Below, in pieces: positions 16,858 through 25,834 of a stretch of DNA of 64,000 bases. The DNA is taken from NCBI GenBank assembly GCA_020831525.1, contig JAFIGH010000002.1:55085-119084 (forward strand), given 5' to 3'. The translations under genes and the position numbers were made by a program. The notes under the pieces are model-generated. The model searched no databases, was not told the origin of the DNA, and saw only the letters and a list, made by a program, of their open reading frames with translations. Origin of the DNA: Opitutales bacterium (GTDB lineage Bacteria; Verrucomicrobiota; Verrucomicrobiia; Opitutales; Oceanipulchritudinaceae). Numbering within the stretch: position 1 is the first letter of the stretch; the number at the start of each line of letters is the position of its first letter.

Positions 16858-19800
16858 ATGAAATACGCAAACCGGGTAAACTCCCTCCGGCGGTCGCGGT
16901 TGGCTGCGAATTTACAAATAAAAATGTCTTTCGTGTTGTTTGGCCTCAGCGGCGCGGGACTGGCCGCGCAGACCTATTCCGTGACGGGGACCCATTTCGT
17001 CGGGTACAGTTCGCCGGGCTATGTCATCGACGCCGACCGGACGGTGGACTACAATGTCGATGGGCAGCCGTTCACCAACGTCTTTGCCACGCGCTGGTAT
17101 TTGCCTGTCGAGGCGACGGGGACGGTGAGCGGCGGCTCTTCGTTCAGCTACCGCATGGCTTTCAGTCTCGTTGACACAACGACGGGCGACCTTGTCGACT
17201 TGGAGAACATCAACACCGGGGCGACCGTGCAGCGCATCTTCTCCGCTTCTTCCACGAACGCCTCCCACACCTACACCGCAAACATTGTCGTCGCTTCGGG
17301 TATACAGTTGGACCCTCACCGAACCTATCGTGTGCGCGCAATCTTCCAGTCGGGCAGCTTTATCTGGGATCCGATCAATGAAACTTTCATTACCATTTGG
17401 AGCGATCAGGCATCCGGGGATTCCTTCGCCCGGTCCTTCATTCACTTCAAGGGGCCCTGGGGCGCGGATATTGCGCGCAATGTGGTGACTCGTGTGACGA
17501 GTCAGGTGCACACGCGCCGTTACGCCCTGCAGAATGTGCCGGGGCAGGATACTTTTTCCACGACCGTGAACTACACTGTGTATCGATACGACGAGCCCCA
17601 TGTGCCCACCGGCAGCGACACGGTGTCAGTGCGCGTTCACCTCGCCCTTTACGACGACAGCGATCCGGATGCCATTCCCCTGGAGACAGCCACATTTACG
17701 GACGCCTTTTTGATGCTCCGGCACAGTGGTGCTTCTCCGCCCGCCCCTGTATCGATTTTCCGCAGTTTCCTCATCGAATACAAACCGACGGTGCAGCTCG
17801 ATTCGGTCAACCGGACCTATCGCGTGGAGGCCACGGTGGAGCATCTGGAGATCATTTTTCCCGCTTTCTGGAAACCGGCCCGCACCGTGCAGACACCCCT
17901 GCGGCGGCTCATCCACCTCAATGGCAGCCTTTCCTTCGGATCGATCGAAACCACCCTCGACGGCCTATCCTCTGTATCCGTTCCCGGTTCCGTCTCCGGC
18001 GGTCTGAACAACACGACCATCGCCGGTGCGGTGGGAACACTCAACGGTGGCGCGCACACCTACGGTCCGGGGACCATCGATGTATCCGTGAATCCGGCGG
18101 GCGATGCGTTTATCCGCTCACCCTCGACGGTGACGCTCAATCCGCCCTCGACGCCCGACCGCGACACCATCGGCGGCGTGGCTTTCGACCGGGGTCCGGT
18201 GACCCTTTCCGATTCCGGGGCGGAAGCGGCGAATCTTGAGGTCATCCTTCCGGCGGGCATGGGAGTTGCCGTGAGCCCGACGACAAAGCAGCTCTCCGCG
18301 CGAATCGATTTCACCACCCCCACCCCCCTTAATCAAAACCTGCAGCCGGTCATGAACCAGTCGCAGGGCTTTCCTTTTCCACGCTGGGTTGTGGAGGAAT
18401 CAAAGCCGGTGGCCATGGAAGTCAGCCAGGTGAACTGGGACATCCACGCCGGTACCTTTCACTTTCCGGGGGCAGGCACCGAGGCGGTGTATGTGCGCCG
18501 GGAAGAGTATGCGGAGCTGGATTCGCTGCCCGTGCCGGCGATTGAGCGGCTCAAGCGCTCAAACGAGTCCTACTACCGGTCGGTCTCCACCGTGGACGAC
18601 GGCGTGCTGGTGCGCGCGGGCCACATGGGCGGCGCGGAGATGTCGGCAAGGCTGAATTTCGAATCTGCGACCGGCCAATTGGTCGTCGGTCACTTTCCGT
18701 ACAATGCGTATTTTGTGGTGAGAGAGGGCGTCATGGAAATCGAAGACGACCGCATCGTCTCCTCCGCGAGTTTCCTGCATCTGGCCCAGCCGGAGATCCT
18801 CTTTGTGTGGTCCGGCGGATGCTCCGAGCCCAATTGCGATCCGGGCGGCGGTGGTGGCGATATCATCGTCCTTGAAGCGCCGGTGGTCGGCGGGCAACCG
18901 CGGTTGCGGTTTTCGGAGGACGGCGGTCTCTACGCCGACGTGCAGATCCCCTCCGCGCTTGATCTGCAGTGGGGTTACATTCCCTCCCTTGCCGACCACG
19001 CCCACCGCGTGCAGACGCCCTTTGCCGAAGGAAAGTTTGTTGTTGCCGGGCACTTCATCCACGGCGGGGACACCCTTTCAGGGCCGATCGGGCAATTCAT
19101 GGGAGCGGGTTCCATCCTGCTCTCCGGAGTGAACGACGCGGGCCAGATCACCGAGCGCCCGGAAGTCGATTTCGACGAGAATACGCCCTATCAGCAGGGC
19201 CGCGCCCAATACGCCGGGCTCAATTTCACCCTCGGCCCGCCCAACGCGGCACCGTCGGGCCTTGATGGCCGCAGCCTCCTGGGCGGCGAGGAGTATGGCC
19301 CCTACGCGCTGAAGAACCGCTCCAAATACTACATCCGCTACAGCGGTGTGAGCGGTATTCACGACAAAGTGCCGACCGCCCCGGAAGCGATTGAGATCTA
19401 CGGCTACGATATCACCCTGACGAATTTCGGCCTCGCCTTCCTCAGCAACAAGAACGTCGATTCGCGCACGTCCGGAAGCATTGACCTGCCGTATCCCTCG
19501 GACATCGAGCCGGAGTTTGACCGCCTCACCTTTCTCTGCAACGGCGCGCTCGACCAAATGGACGTGGCCGAGGACAGCGAGGAGCAGACGCTCGCCTACT
19601 GGCTCGCCCCCATCGAGATTCTCGCCATGGCTTTCGCCTCGGGTGACGACTGCGACGTGGGCGAAGGCTACCTCACGCTCGGGGTCAACGGCTACGCCTC
19701 GCACGTGAAAGAAACGCTCCACGGAACACTGGGCGTTTTCCATCACGGCAACCTCATTCCGAAGGAGTTTTCCGATATGATCGGCGGCGGGCTCACCGGC

Positions 19801-22500
19801 CTCGACTCGCGGCTGAAGATGCCGACCAAGACAACCTTCCGCGGGCCGCTGCGGCAGACCACACAGGGCGGTTTCGAGGAGTATATTCTCACGCCCGTGG
19901 CCGACGCGTATTTCGACAACACCGGAGAGCCCTCGGCCAATCCGGCCAACGCCTTTGTTTTCACCGACCCGCCGGACGAATCCGGCCACGGCTTCATCAA
20001 TCTCGCCGGTCGCCTGAAGGTGTCCTTCTTCGAGGCTATGCAGGTGCATATTCAAACCTCCTCCAACAAACCGCCGGCGGATGGTAATCCGCCCGGCAAC
20101 TGGGGCAGCGCCGTGCTCCATGTCGCCAACGGGCAGTGGCCGATCGGCGGATCCACAAGCAACTTCTTCGAGGGAACGTACCACGACCCGTGGAATCGCG
20201 GATTTCCGGACACCGACGACGACATTGACGAAGACCTCGACACTTACCGCACGAGCACATTGCACTATCCGTTTGTGCGCCAGTCCTGGCTGGGCGGTGC
20301 CATTGTCCTCAAATACAAGGTGAAATGGAACAGCACAACGCGCTCCTTCCGCTCACTCGATTCCCGCGACTCGGTCGATCCGGACGACCCTTTCACCGGC
20401 GACCAAACGCGCGACTTTGTCATCCTGCAGGTCGACCACCGGCTGAAGTATTTGAGCGCGGAGCGGGCCGAGCTGACCTTCGGGGCAAGCTACGACGGCC
20501 TGCCCACGGTCAACCTCACGAACATTGTCGTCAATCAGATCGACGAGGCGACGGGTGTCTTCCAAGCCGTCTCCGAAGCCGGGTTGAATGCGGTCTTTAA
20601 TACCGTCAACGGCGCGATTGACGAGCTGGCCATGACGCTCAACGACAATCTGCGCGCCTACCTTGAAAGCATCATCGACGATCCTGTTGATGTCATGGTG
20701 AACACAGTCTATGACTTCCTCCACGACGAGTGGAATGATCTCTCCACGGGCTGGCAGGAATTCGGCGTGCCGCCCGACCTCGACCTGATCCTCGGCGACT
20801 ACATTCAGCAGTACGTTTTCGATTACCTCGATCCCGGTGTAACAACGCCATTCGATCAGGCGGCCCGCCTCGTGGAGATCCTCACGGAGGTCGAGGAAGC
20901 GCTCATCATTCTGCGGGACCAGTTCCTCGCGACCAATCCTTCCGGCGAACTCGCGGCCGTGCAGTCCCTCTGCCGCGAGCTGATCAAGGTGCTCTCCGAG
21001 GAGGTGGACGATACGCTGGGGAGCCTGCTGGGGGCCGCCGGCGCGGACCAGAGGATCTCCGAACTCCTCGATCCGCACCTTGAATTTGCCAAGCCCACGG
21101 TGGCCCAGATCCACGCGATCGTCTCGGACCTGACCGAAGTGGTGGTTCAAATCCGCGGCACCCTCGACAACGTCGTTAGTTTCGATTTCCGTGATCACCT
21201 TGCGGATCTCTTCGCCGCCGCCAACGCGGAGATCGATCAGGTGAAAGACGGTGTGCTCCTCGTGGTAATGGACGAACTGGACGACTACGGCCCGCCTGTG
21301 GAGCAGGGGCTCAACTTTCTCGCGCGGGACCCTGAGGAGGTGAAGCTCCTGATCAAAAATACCGTCTATGACTTTGTCCTCGACACCGTCCTCATCAGCC
21401 AGGTGCAGGTGGCCATCAAGCAGCGCTTGCAGGACGTGAACACGGCCATCCGCCAAGGCATCGACAATACCTTCGGTGAGGTCAACGCGCTCATGAAAGA
21501 GGCCCTCGTGGACTTTCTCGTTGAAGTCGACGACAGCATCAACGGCGCCCTCGGCAGTGTGTCCGACACGATGGGTTCGGGCTCCCTGCAGGGCTATGCG
21601 ATCTTCAACGGGGATGCCATGCGCAAAGTGCGCATCGACGGCGAGTTTGAATTGAAGATCCCCGATGAAACCTCCTTCAAAGCTTTCCTCGAAATCAACC
21701 AATACACTTCCATTGACGAGCCGCCGGGCTGTGTTCCTCCGCTCGCGGAAGGCGAGGCCTACACCGAGGTCGAGATCGGTGCCCTCGATGTCGGCGTCGA
21801 CTTTCTCGTCCCGGACCTGCGGGTGAACGTGTCGGCGAAATTCGCCATGAAGAGCGGGGGCGGCGTGTGGGGGCTGCAGCCCGACGGATTCGGCGGGAGC
21901 TTTGCCATCGCCAGCGGGGAGATCTCCTTTGAGGCCTTCACCATCACCGACTTTGCCGTCGGGATCATGTTCTCCTCCACCGAAGCCTACGTCAGCGCGG
22001 CCCTCGGATTGAGGGTCGGCGAATACGGGGCAAAGGGCGGGGTCTTCTTCGGGCGCACCTGCACCCTCGAGCCCATCGAGTTGTGGGACCCGCTTGTGGC
22101 CAGTGCACTGGGCGAGCCCGATCCGTCGTTTACCGGGGCCTATGTTTACGCGGAAGTGCATATCCCGGTCTCGGAAGTGATCCTCGGTATTCCGGCGACC
22201 TGTTTGTTCAAGGTCACGGCGAACGCCGGTGTCGGATTTTTCTACTTTGTCGAAGGGCCGACCTACGGTGCCCGCCTCGGCCTCGGTGTCACGGGCGAGG
22301 TCCTGTGCCTGCTCACGATTTCGGGACGCGTCGACATGGTCGGTGCGCGCGTCGGCGGGGTCACCCGCCTGAAAGGCAAGGGACGCGGCAAGGGCGAACT
22401 CGGCCCGTGCAGCTTCTGTATCAAATTCGACCGGTCCATTGAAATTGAAACCGAGGTCGGTTCGGACGGCTCCATGTCCGGGAAAGGAGGCCCCTCATGA
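16858..22500 (+). CDS. Giant exported protein, 1880 residues, unknown function
   Basis: A signal peptide is clear (basic start, then MSFVLFGLSGAGLAAQ). Residues about 40-640 are beta-rich, with SFGSIETTLDGLSSVSV and Gly/Pro/Thr-rich strands. Near 650-662 is a two-cysteine linker (CSEPNC) followed by a five-glycine run. Residues about 680-1210 hold further beta domains with no named family. About 1220-1580 is a long predicted helical region rich in Asp, Leu and Val, with recurring DDxxxxxxxVxDFL-type spacing. The C-terminal 290 residues are Gly-rich, amphipathic beta-like (VGIMFSSTEAYVSAALGL) with several Cys and a basic KGKGRGKGELG patch. First gene of a three-gene operon: its stop overlaps the next start (ATGA). 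I recognise no family for the whole protein. Secretion is the only firm inference. Confidence 0.85.
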   Translation: MKYANRVNSLRRSRLAANLQIKMSFVLFGLSGAGLAAQTYSVTGTHFVGYSSPGYVIDADRTVDYNVDGQPFTNVFATRWYLPVEATGTVSGGSSFSYRMAFSLVDTTTGDLVDLENINTGATVQRIFSASSTNASHTYTANIVVASGIQLDPHRTYRVRAIFQSGSFIWDPINETFITIWSDQASGDSFARSFIHFKGPWGADIARNVVTRVTSQVHTRRYALQNVPGQDTFSTTVNYTVYRYDEPHVPTGSDTVSVRVHLALYDDSDPDAIPLETATFTDAFLMLRHSGASPPAPVSIFRSFLIEYKPTVQLDSVNRTYRVEATVEHLEIIFPAFWKPARTVQTPLRRLIHLNGSLSFGSIETTLDGLSSVSVPGSVSGGLNNTTIAGAVGTLNGGAHTYGPGTIDVSVNPAGDAFIRSPSTVTLNPPSTPDRDTIGGVAFDRGPVTLSDSGAEAANLEVILPAGMGVAVSPTTKQLSARIDFTTPTPLNQNLQPVMNQSQGFPFPRWVVEESKPVAMEVSQVNWDIHAGTFHFPGAGTEAVYVRREEYAELDSLPVPAIERLKRSNESYYRSVSTVDDGVLVRAGHMGGAEMSARLNFESATGQLVVGHFPYNAYFVVREGVMEIEDDRIVSSASFLHLAQPEILFVWSGGCSEPNCDPGGGGGDIIVLEAPVVGGQPRLRFSEDGGLYADVQIPSALDLQWGYIPSLADHAHRVQTPFAEGKFVVAGHFIHGGDTLSGPIGQFMGAGSILLSGVNDAGQITERPEVDFDENTPYQQGRAQYAGLNFTLGPPNAAPSGLDGRSLLGGEEYGPYALKNRSKYYIRYSGVSGIHDKVPTAPEAIEIYGYDITLTNFGLAFLSNKNVDSRTSGSIDLPYPSDIEPEFDRLTFLCNGALDQMDVAEDSEEQTLAYWLAPIEILAMAFASGDDCDVGEGYLTLGVNGYASHVKETLHGTLGVFHHGNLIPKEFSDMIGGGLTGLDSRLKMPTKTTFRGPLRQTTQGGFEEYILTPVADAYFDNTGEPSANPANAFVFTDPPDESGHGFINLAGRLKVSFFEAMQVHIQTSSNKPPADGNPPGNWGSAVLHVANGQWPIGGSTSNFFEGTYHDPWNRGFPDTDDDIDEDLDTYRTSTLHYPFVRQSWLGGAIVLKYKVKWNSTTRSFRSLDSRDSVDPDDPFTGDQTRDFVILQVDHRLKYLSAERAELTFGASYDGLPTVNLTNIVVNQIDEATGVFQAVSEAGLNAVFNTVNGAIDELAMTLNDNLRAYLESIIDDPVDVMVNTVYDFLHDEWNDLSTGWQEFGVPPDLDLILGDYIQQYVFDYLDPGVTTPFDQAARLVEILTEVEEALIILRDQFLATNPSGELAAVQSLCRELIKVLSEEVDDTLGSLLGAAGADQRISELLDPHLEFAKPTVAQIHAIVSDLTEVVVQIRGTLDNVVSFDFRDHLADLFAAANAEIDQVKDGVLLVVMDELDDYGPPVEQGLNFLARDPEEVKLLIKNTVYDFVLDTVLISQVQVAIKQRLQDVNTAIRQGIDNTFGEVNALMKEALVDFLVEVDDSINGALGSVSDTMGSGSLQGYAIFNGDAMRKVRIDGEFELKIPDETSFKAFLEINQYTSIDEPPGCVPPLAEGEAYTEVEIGALDVGVDFLVPDLRVNVSAKFAMKSGGGVWGLQPDGFGGSFAIASGEISFEAFTITDFAVGIMFSSTEAYVSAALGLRVGEYGAKGGVFFGRTCTLEPIELWDPLVASALGEPDPSFTGAYVYAEVHIPVSEVILGIPATCLFKVTANAGVGFFYFVEGPTYGARLGLGVTGEVLCLLTISGRVDMVGARVGGVTRLKGKGRGKGELGPCSFCIKFDRSIEIETEVGSDGSMSGKGGPS
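22483..22490 (+). promoter_or_regulatory. Strong Shine-Dalgarno site inside the end of the 1880-residue gene
   Basis: AAAGGAGG lies 6 bases before the ATG at 22497 and favours it over the ATG at 22524, although the latter would give a more typical signal peptide length. Confidence 0.75.
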
Positions 22501-25500
22501 TCACTTCGGAAAAACATACCCGCATGAAACACAATCCACTCTTTGGCAAAATTACCCTTGTGGCGGCCTGTCTCTTTTTCGGCGCGGGCAACGCTTTCGC
22601 ACAGGATGAACTCCCCGTGCAGGAATCGGTCTTCACCGCAGCCGTCACGACAGAGTCGTCCGGCCAGGCATGGGCCTACATTCTCTGGCAAAGCAATGTG
22701 CCCCAGTTGATGGAGACAAAGACCTACAGCATCTGGAGCAAGCCGGGAACGGCCTCGTCCCCTGCGGCCATGAGCCGCGTGGCGGTCGTCGGATTGCAGA
22801 TTGATCCGCTCGCCGTCTCCGCCCTCATTGACCGCGCGACCCTCGCCCTCGACGAAAATGTGGCCGCTCTCGAGAACACCATCGACAACCTCTTTGAGGA
22901 TCTGGCGGCGGGCTCGATTTCCCTTCCGGACAAGGTCGCCGGGGTCATTTTCGGTGCCCTCGCGGAGGAGCGCCATGTGGAAAACCTCCTCCTCGCCGCG
23001 CGCCGCTTTCCGGCCCTCAACATGGCCCTCGGCCAGGCTGCGGCTCTGCCCATACCGTCCTCCGGGCCGGTCACTTTTGAGGTCCGCGAGCACGATCCCG
23101 TGCGCGACCGCGATCTCGGTGTCGTCGGGCGCGTGACCGTGGACCATGCCGACCCGGTATTGATTCCGGGTCCCGACGCCCTCGTGGTCACCCCGGATGA
23201 TCCACGCGATGGATACAACAACATGAACCTCAAATTCGCGTGGGACACGCCCGACCCTTTGCGCCGGGTGCTGCTCATGACGCAGGGCTACAATCTCTAC
23301 CGGGTGGACAAGGATTTCGCGGAAGCGCAGGACCCGGACTGGTCCGTCGAATCGCCGGCCGCCGATGAGCTGGCCTCGCTCGTGGAAGCAATGGCAACGG
23401 AAGTGGCGCGGGTGAACGACGGCCCGATCACGCCGAACCGCATGCTCTCCACCGCCGAACTCGGGACCATCGACCATACGGTCGCCTTCTTTGTCGACGA
23501 GGAGACGCGCTTTCCCGGCTACCCCGCCATGCACACCCCGCCGAAAAACGGCGACCAATTCTACTACTTTGTCACCGTGCGCGATTTGCTCGGGCGCGAT
23601 GTAAACAGCGGTGTCTCACCGGCCGTTCTCGGCACTTTTTGCGATACGATTCCGCCACCCACTCCCCGCGGCATGCGGGTGACCAACGAATACACCTGGG
23701 ACGGCGGTGCCGACGAGCAGATCCTCCGCCTGCATTGGCGGGCGAACGACAATTCCGGCGAGAAGAAGACGACCGCATACTTCATCTACCGCTGGCAACG
23801 CAGCGACGACCCCTACCGCTACGGAGGCGATCCTCTGGCGAATCTCGTCGCCGGTCCCATCTGGCCGGGCCCGGGCGAAACGCAGCTTAGCTGGGACGAT
23901 CCCGGGCCTTACGACGCGAGCACCGGCCTGACCTACGATAATACGGTTTGGTACACCATCCGCTCATCGGACGACGGCACCCTCTCGCAGGGCGGAGCGA
24001 CTTTGTGCTTCGATCCGCCGTTCTACAACCTTTCGGGGCATTCGCCGCCGGTGCCCGGAGTATTGCGTGACCGGGTGGGCCCGGACTCGCCCGATGCCAC
24101 CATCTTCACATGGTGTTTCCGGCCCGAAATTACCGGCGAACGTGCCGATGTGCGCCAGTGGGAGCAAACCGACGAGGACTTCATCCACTACCGCCTCGTG
24201 GCCTCACGCGAAGCGGGCGAACACCGCATCACGGCCATTGAGTTCCAGCAAATCATGGAAAACCAGGACGTCGTTTCCCACGGGACGGTTCACTTCGCCA
24301 AAGGGAGCGATTTCGTTGAGCGCTGGGTAAAGGATCTACGCGCCGACGCCGATCACGTGGCCACGTTTCGCGCACGGGCGCATTCGAGCTTCGGGCGCGT
24401 TTCGCAGTGGGAAACCATCGTTTCGGAGATGATTCCGGCGCCTCGCGAGTTCCTTGAGTTCCCGTGGCACGCGTTTGGTGCTTTCGACCGCATTCCGTAT
24501 GCCGACCACGGGCGCGACTGCCGCGCGCACGCCGTGCCGCCGCCGGGTTACATCGGCATCGACGAGGACCCCTGGATACAGATCCAGTTTTTCCCCGTGC
24601 CGACGATGCGCCAGTACAAGATTTATTACCGCGTCGACAACGGCCCGCTCACGCTCGCCGAGGAGGGCTCCGGTGAATACGATCCGGCGGAGGAACTGGT
24701 TGTTCCGGTGAAGCTTTTGCCCGCGTCCGCCGCGAGCATCTGCCTCTTTCTGCAAGTGTTCGATCTCAATGGAAATCCCAGTCGCATGCAGCGTCTCGGT
24801 TGCCTGGATATTCAGGGCAGCCAGCCCATCGCGACGCCCATGATGAAGCCGATCCGGTCGGATGTTTCGGGCACCACGCCGGTGGCCAAAATCAGTTGGG
24901 TCTGTCCTCCCTACGGGGTGGAGCGCTTCCGGTTGTGGATCGCGGCTACGCCCGAGCCTGTATTTGCGGTCCTTTCCGATCTGATTTACGACGACTCCAC
25001 GAATCCACCGCCCAACCTGGTTTCGGAACCGGTTGGCGGCGGCAACACGGAGGCCTTCAACTACCACTCATTTGATACCGAGCTGATCGGTCCGGAGTTT
25101 GGAACGGGCGCGCAGTTTTCCATCGAACTGCCCGTCATGTTCGGTTCGCAAATGCGCGTAAAGGTGGCGGCGATCACGCCCGGCGGGGAAATCGGGCCGT
25201 GGAGCAACGCCGAGGACTTCGAATGGCAACCCGCGCCGGAGTTCACCGGGCCGGATGTTCCCTGGCCCGCGCGACCGTTGCCCGGTGTGGGCTCCGCCGG
25301 ATCTTTTGATCCCCGGATGGAGGCCATCTATCTGGACGAGCGCGCCACCGTCGGCGTGCGCATCGGTGAGATTGAGGGATTGTGCCAAATGGTTGAGAGA
25401 GAGCGGGAGTTTATTGATTACCGGATTTCCCGTGAGGAGGCGCTCGACGTCTGGCTCTTCAAACGGGAGTATGGCTCACCGGCTGTCGAGCGAAGCGTTC

Positions 25501-25814
25501 TGCCCGTTATGCTCTACCGCACGCAGGTTCCCGACGGGAATCTTTATCCGGATGTGCCGGGTGATGTCGTGCAGGTTTCACCGCTCATGGAGACCATTAT
25601 CGACATCCCCGGCGAAAACGATGACCGCTTCATCCTCGATCCGTTCGTGTACGTGGAAACCTCGCGCGAGAATGAACGGTTCTGCGATCTTTATCTCTTG
25701 GATACGCAGCCCCAGGTATCCGGTGCCCATTACGCTTACATGCTCGCTCTCTTCGATGAAGAATCGAAGGAGATGCTGCACATCATTCCGCTGGGAACCG
25801 TGGCCGTTCCCTGA
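22497..25814 (+). CDS. Exported fibronectin-type-III-like protein, 1105 residues
   Basis: The N-terminus is a signal peptide (LFGKITLVAACLFFGAGNAFAQ). The body has several beta-sandwich-like modules with fibronectin III features: a Pro-rich edge strand, a central Trp and a late Tyr, for example PPPTPRGMRVTNEY...LRLHWRANDNSG...YFIYRW (about 380-430) and VTPDDPRDGYNNMNLKFAW...GYNLYRV (about 230-270). The N-terminal 200 residues are less clear and include an acidic helical stretch. Translation is coupled to the upstream giant protein by a 4-base overlap and a strong Shine-Dalgarno site. The next gene follows after 20 bases. It probably works with its two neighbours outside the cytoplasm; no enzymatic motif was seen. 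Function unknown. Confidence 0.82.
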   Translation: MITSEKHTRMKHNPLFGKITLVAACLFFGAGNAFAQDELPVQESVFTAAVTTESSGQAWAYILWQSNVPQLMETKTYSIWSKPGTASSPAAMSRVAVVGLQIDPLAVSALIDRATLALDENVAALENTIDNLFEDLAAGSISLPDKVAGVIFGALAEERHVENLLLAARRFPALNMALGQAAALPIPSSGPVTFEVREHDPVRDRDLGVVGRVTVDHADPVLIPGPDALVVTPDDPRDGYNNMNLKFAWDTPDPLRRVLLMTQGYNLYRVDKDFAEAQDPDWSVESPAADELASLVEAMATEVARVNDGPITPNRMLSTAELGTIDHTVAFFVDEETRFPGYPAMHTPPKNGDQFYYFVTVRDLLGRDVNSGVSPAVLGTFCDTIPPPTPRGMRVTNEYTWDGGADEQILRLHWRANDNSGEKKTTAYFIYRWQRSDDPYRYGGDPLANLVAGPIWPGPGETQLSWDDPGPYDASTGLTYDNTVWYTIRSSDDGTLSQGGATLCFDPPFYNLSGHSPPVPGVLRDRVGPDSPDATIFTWCFRPEITGERADVRQWEQTDEDFIHYRLVASREAGEHRITAIEFQQIMENQDVVSHGTVHFAKGSDFVERWVKDLRADADHVATFRARAHSSFGRVSQWETIVSEMIPAPREFLEFPWHAFGAFDRIPYADHGRDCRAHAVPPPGYIGIDEDPWIQIQFFPVPTMRQYKIYYRVDNGPLTLAEEGSGEYDPAEELVVPVKLLPASAASICLFLQVFDLNGNPSRMQRLGCLDIQGSQPIATPMMKPIRSDVSGTTPVAKISWVCPPYGVERFRLWIAATPEPVFAVLSDLIYDDSTNPPPNLVSEPVGGGNTEAFNYHSFDTELIGPEFGTGAQFSIELPVMFGSQMRVKVAAITPGGEIGPWSNAEDFEWQPAPEFTGPDVPWPARPLPGVGSAGSFDPRMEAIYLDERATVGVRIGEIEGLCQMVEREREFIDYRISREEALDVWLFKREYGSPAVERSVLPVMLYRTQVPDGNLYPDVPGDVVQVSPLMETIIDIPGENDDRFILDPFVYVETSRENERFCDLYLLDTQPQVSGAHYAYMLALFDEESKEMLHIIPLGTVAVP

Positions 25815-25821
25815 TCAAAAC

Positions 25822-25826
25822 GGAGG
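25822..25826 (+). promoter_or_regulatory. Shine-Dalgarno site of the third giant-protein gene
   Basis: GGAGG lies 8 bases before the ATG at 25835, in the 20-base gap after the preceding stop codon. Confidence 0.7.
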
Positions 25827-25834
25827 TCTATGTC

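Noticed and set aside
20353..22161. A 602-codon minus-strand frame inside the 1880-residue gene
   Set aside because: Antisense shadow of the helical and C-terminal parts; no family features.
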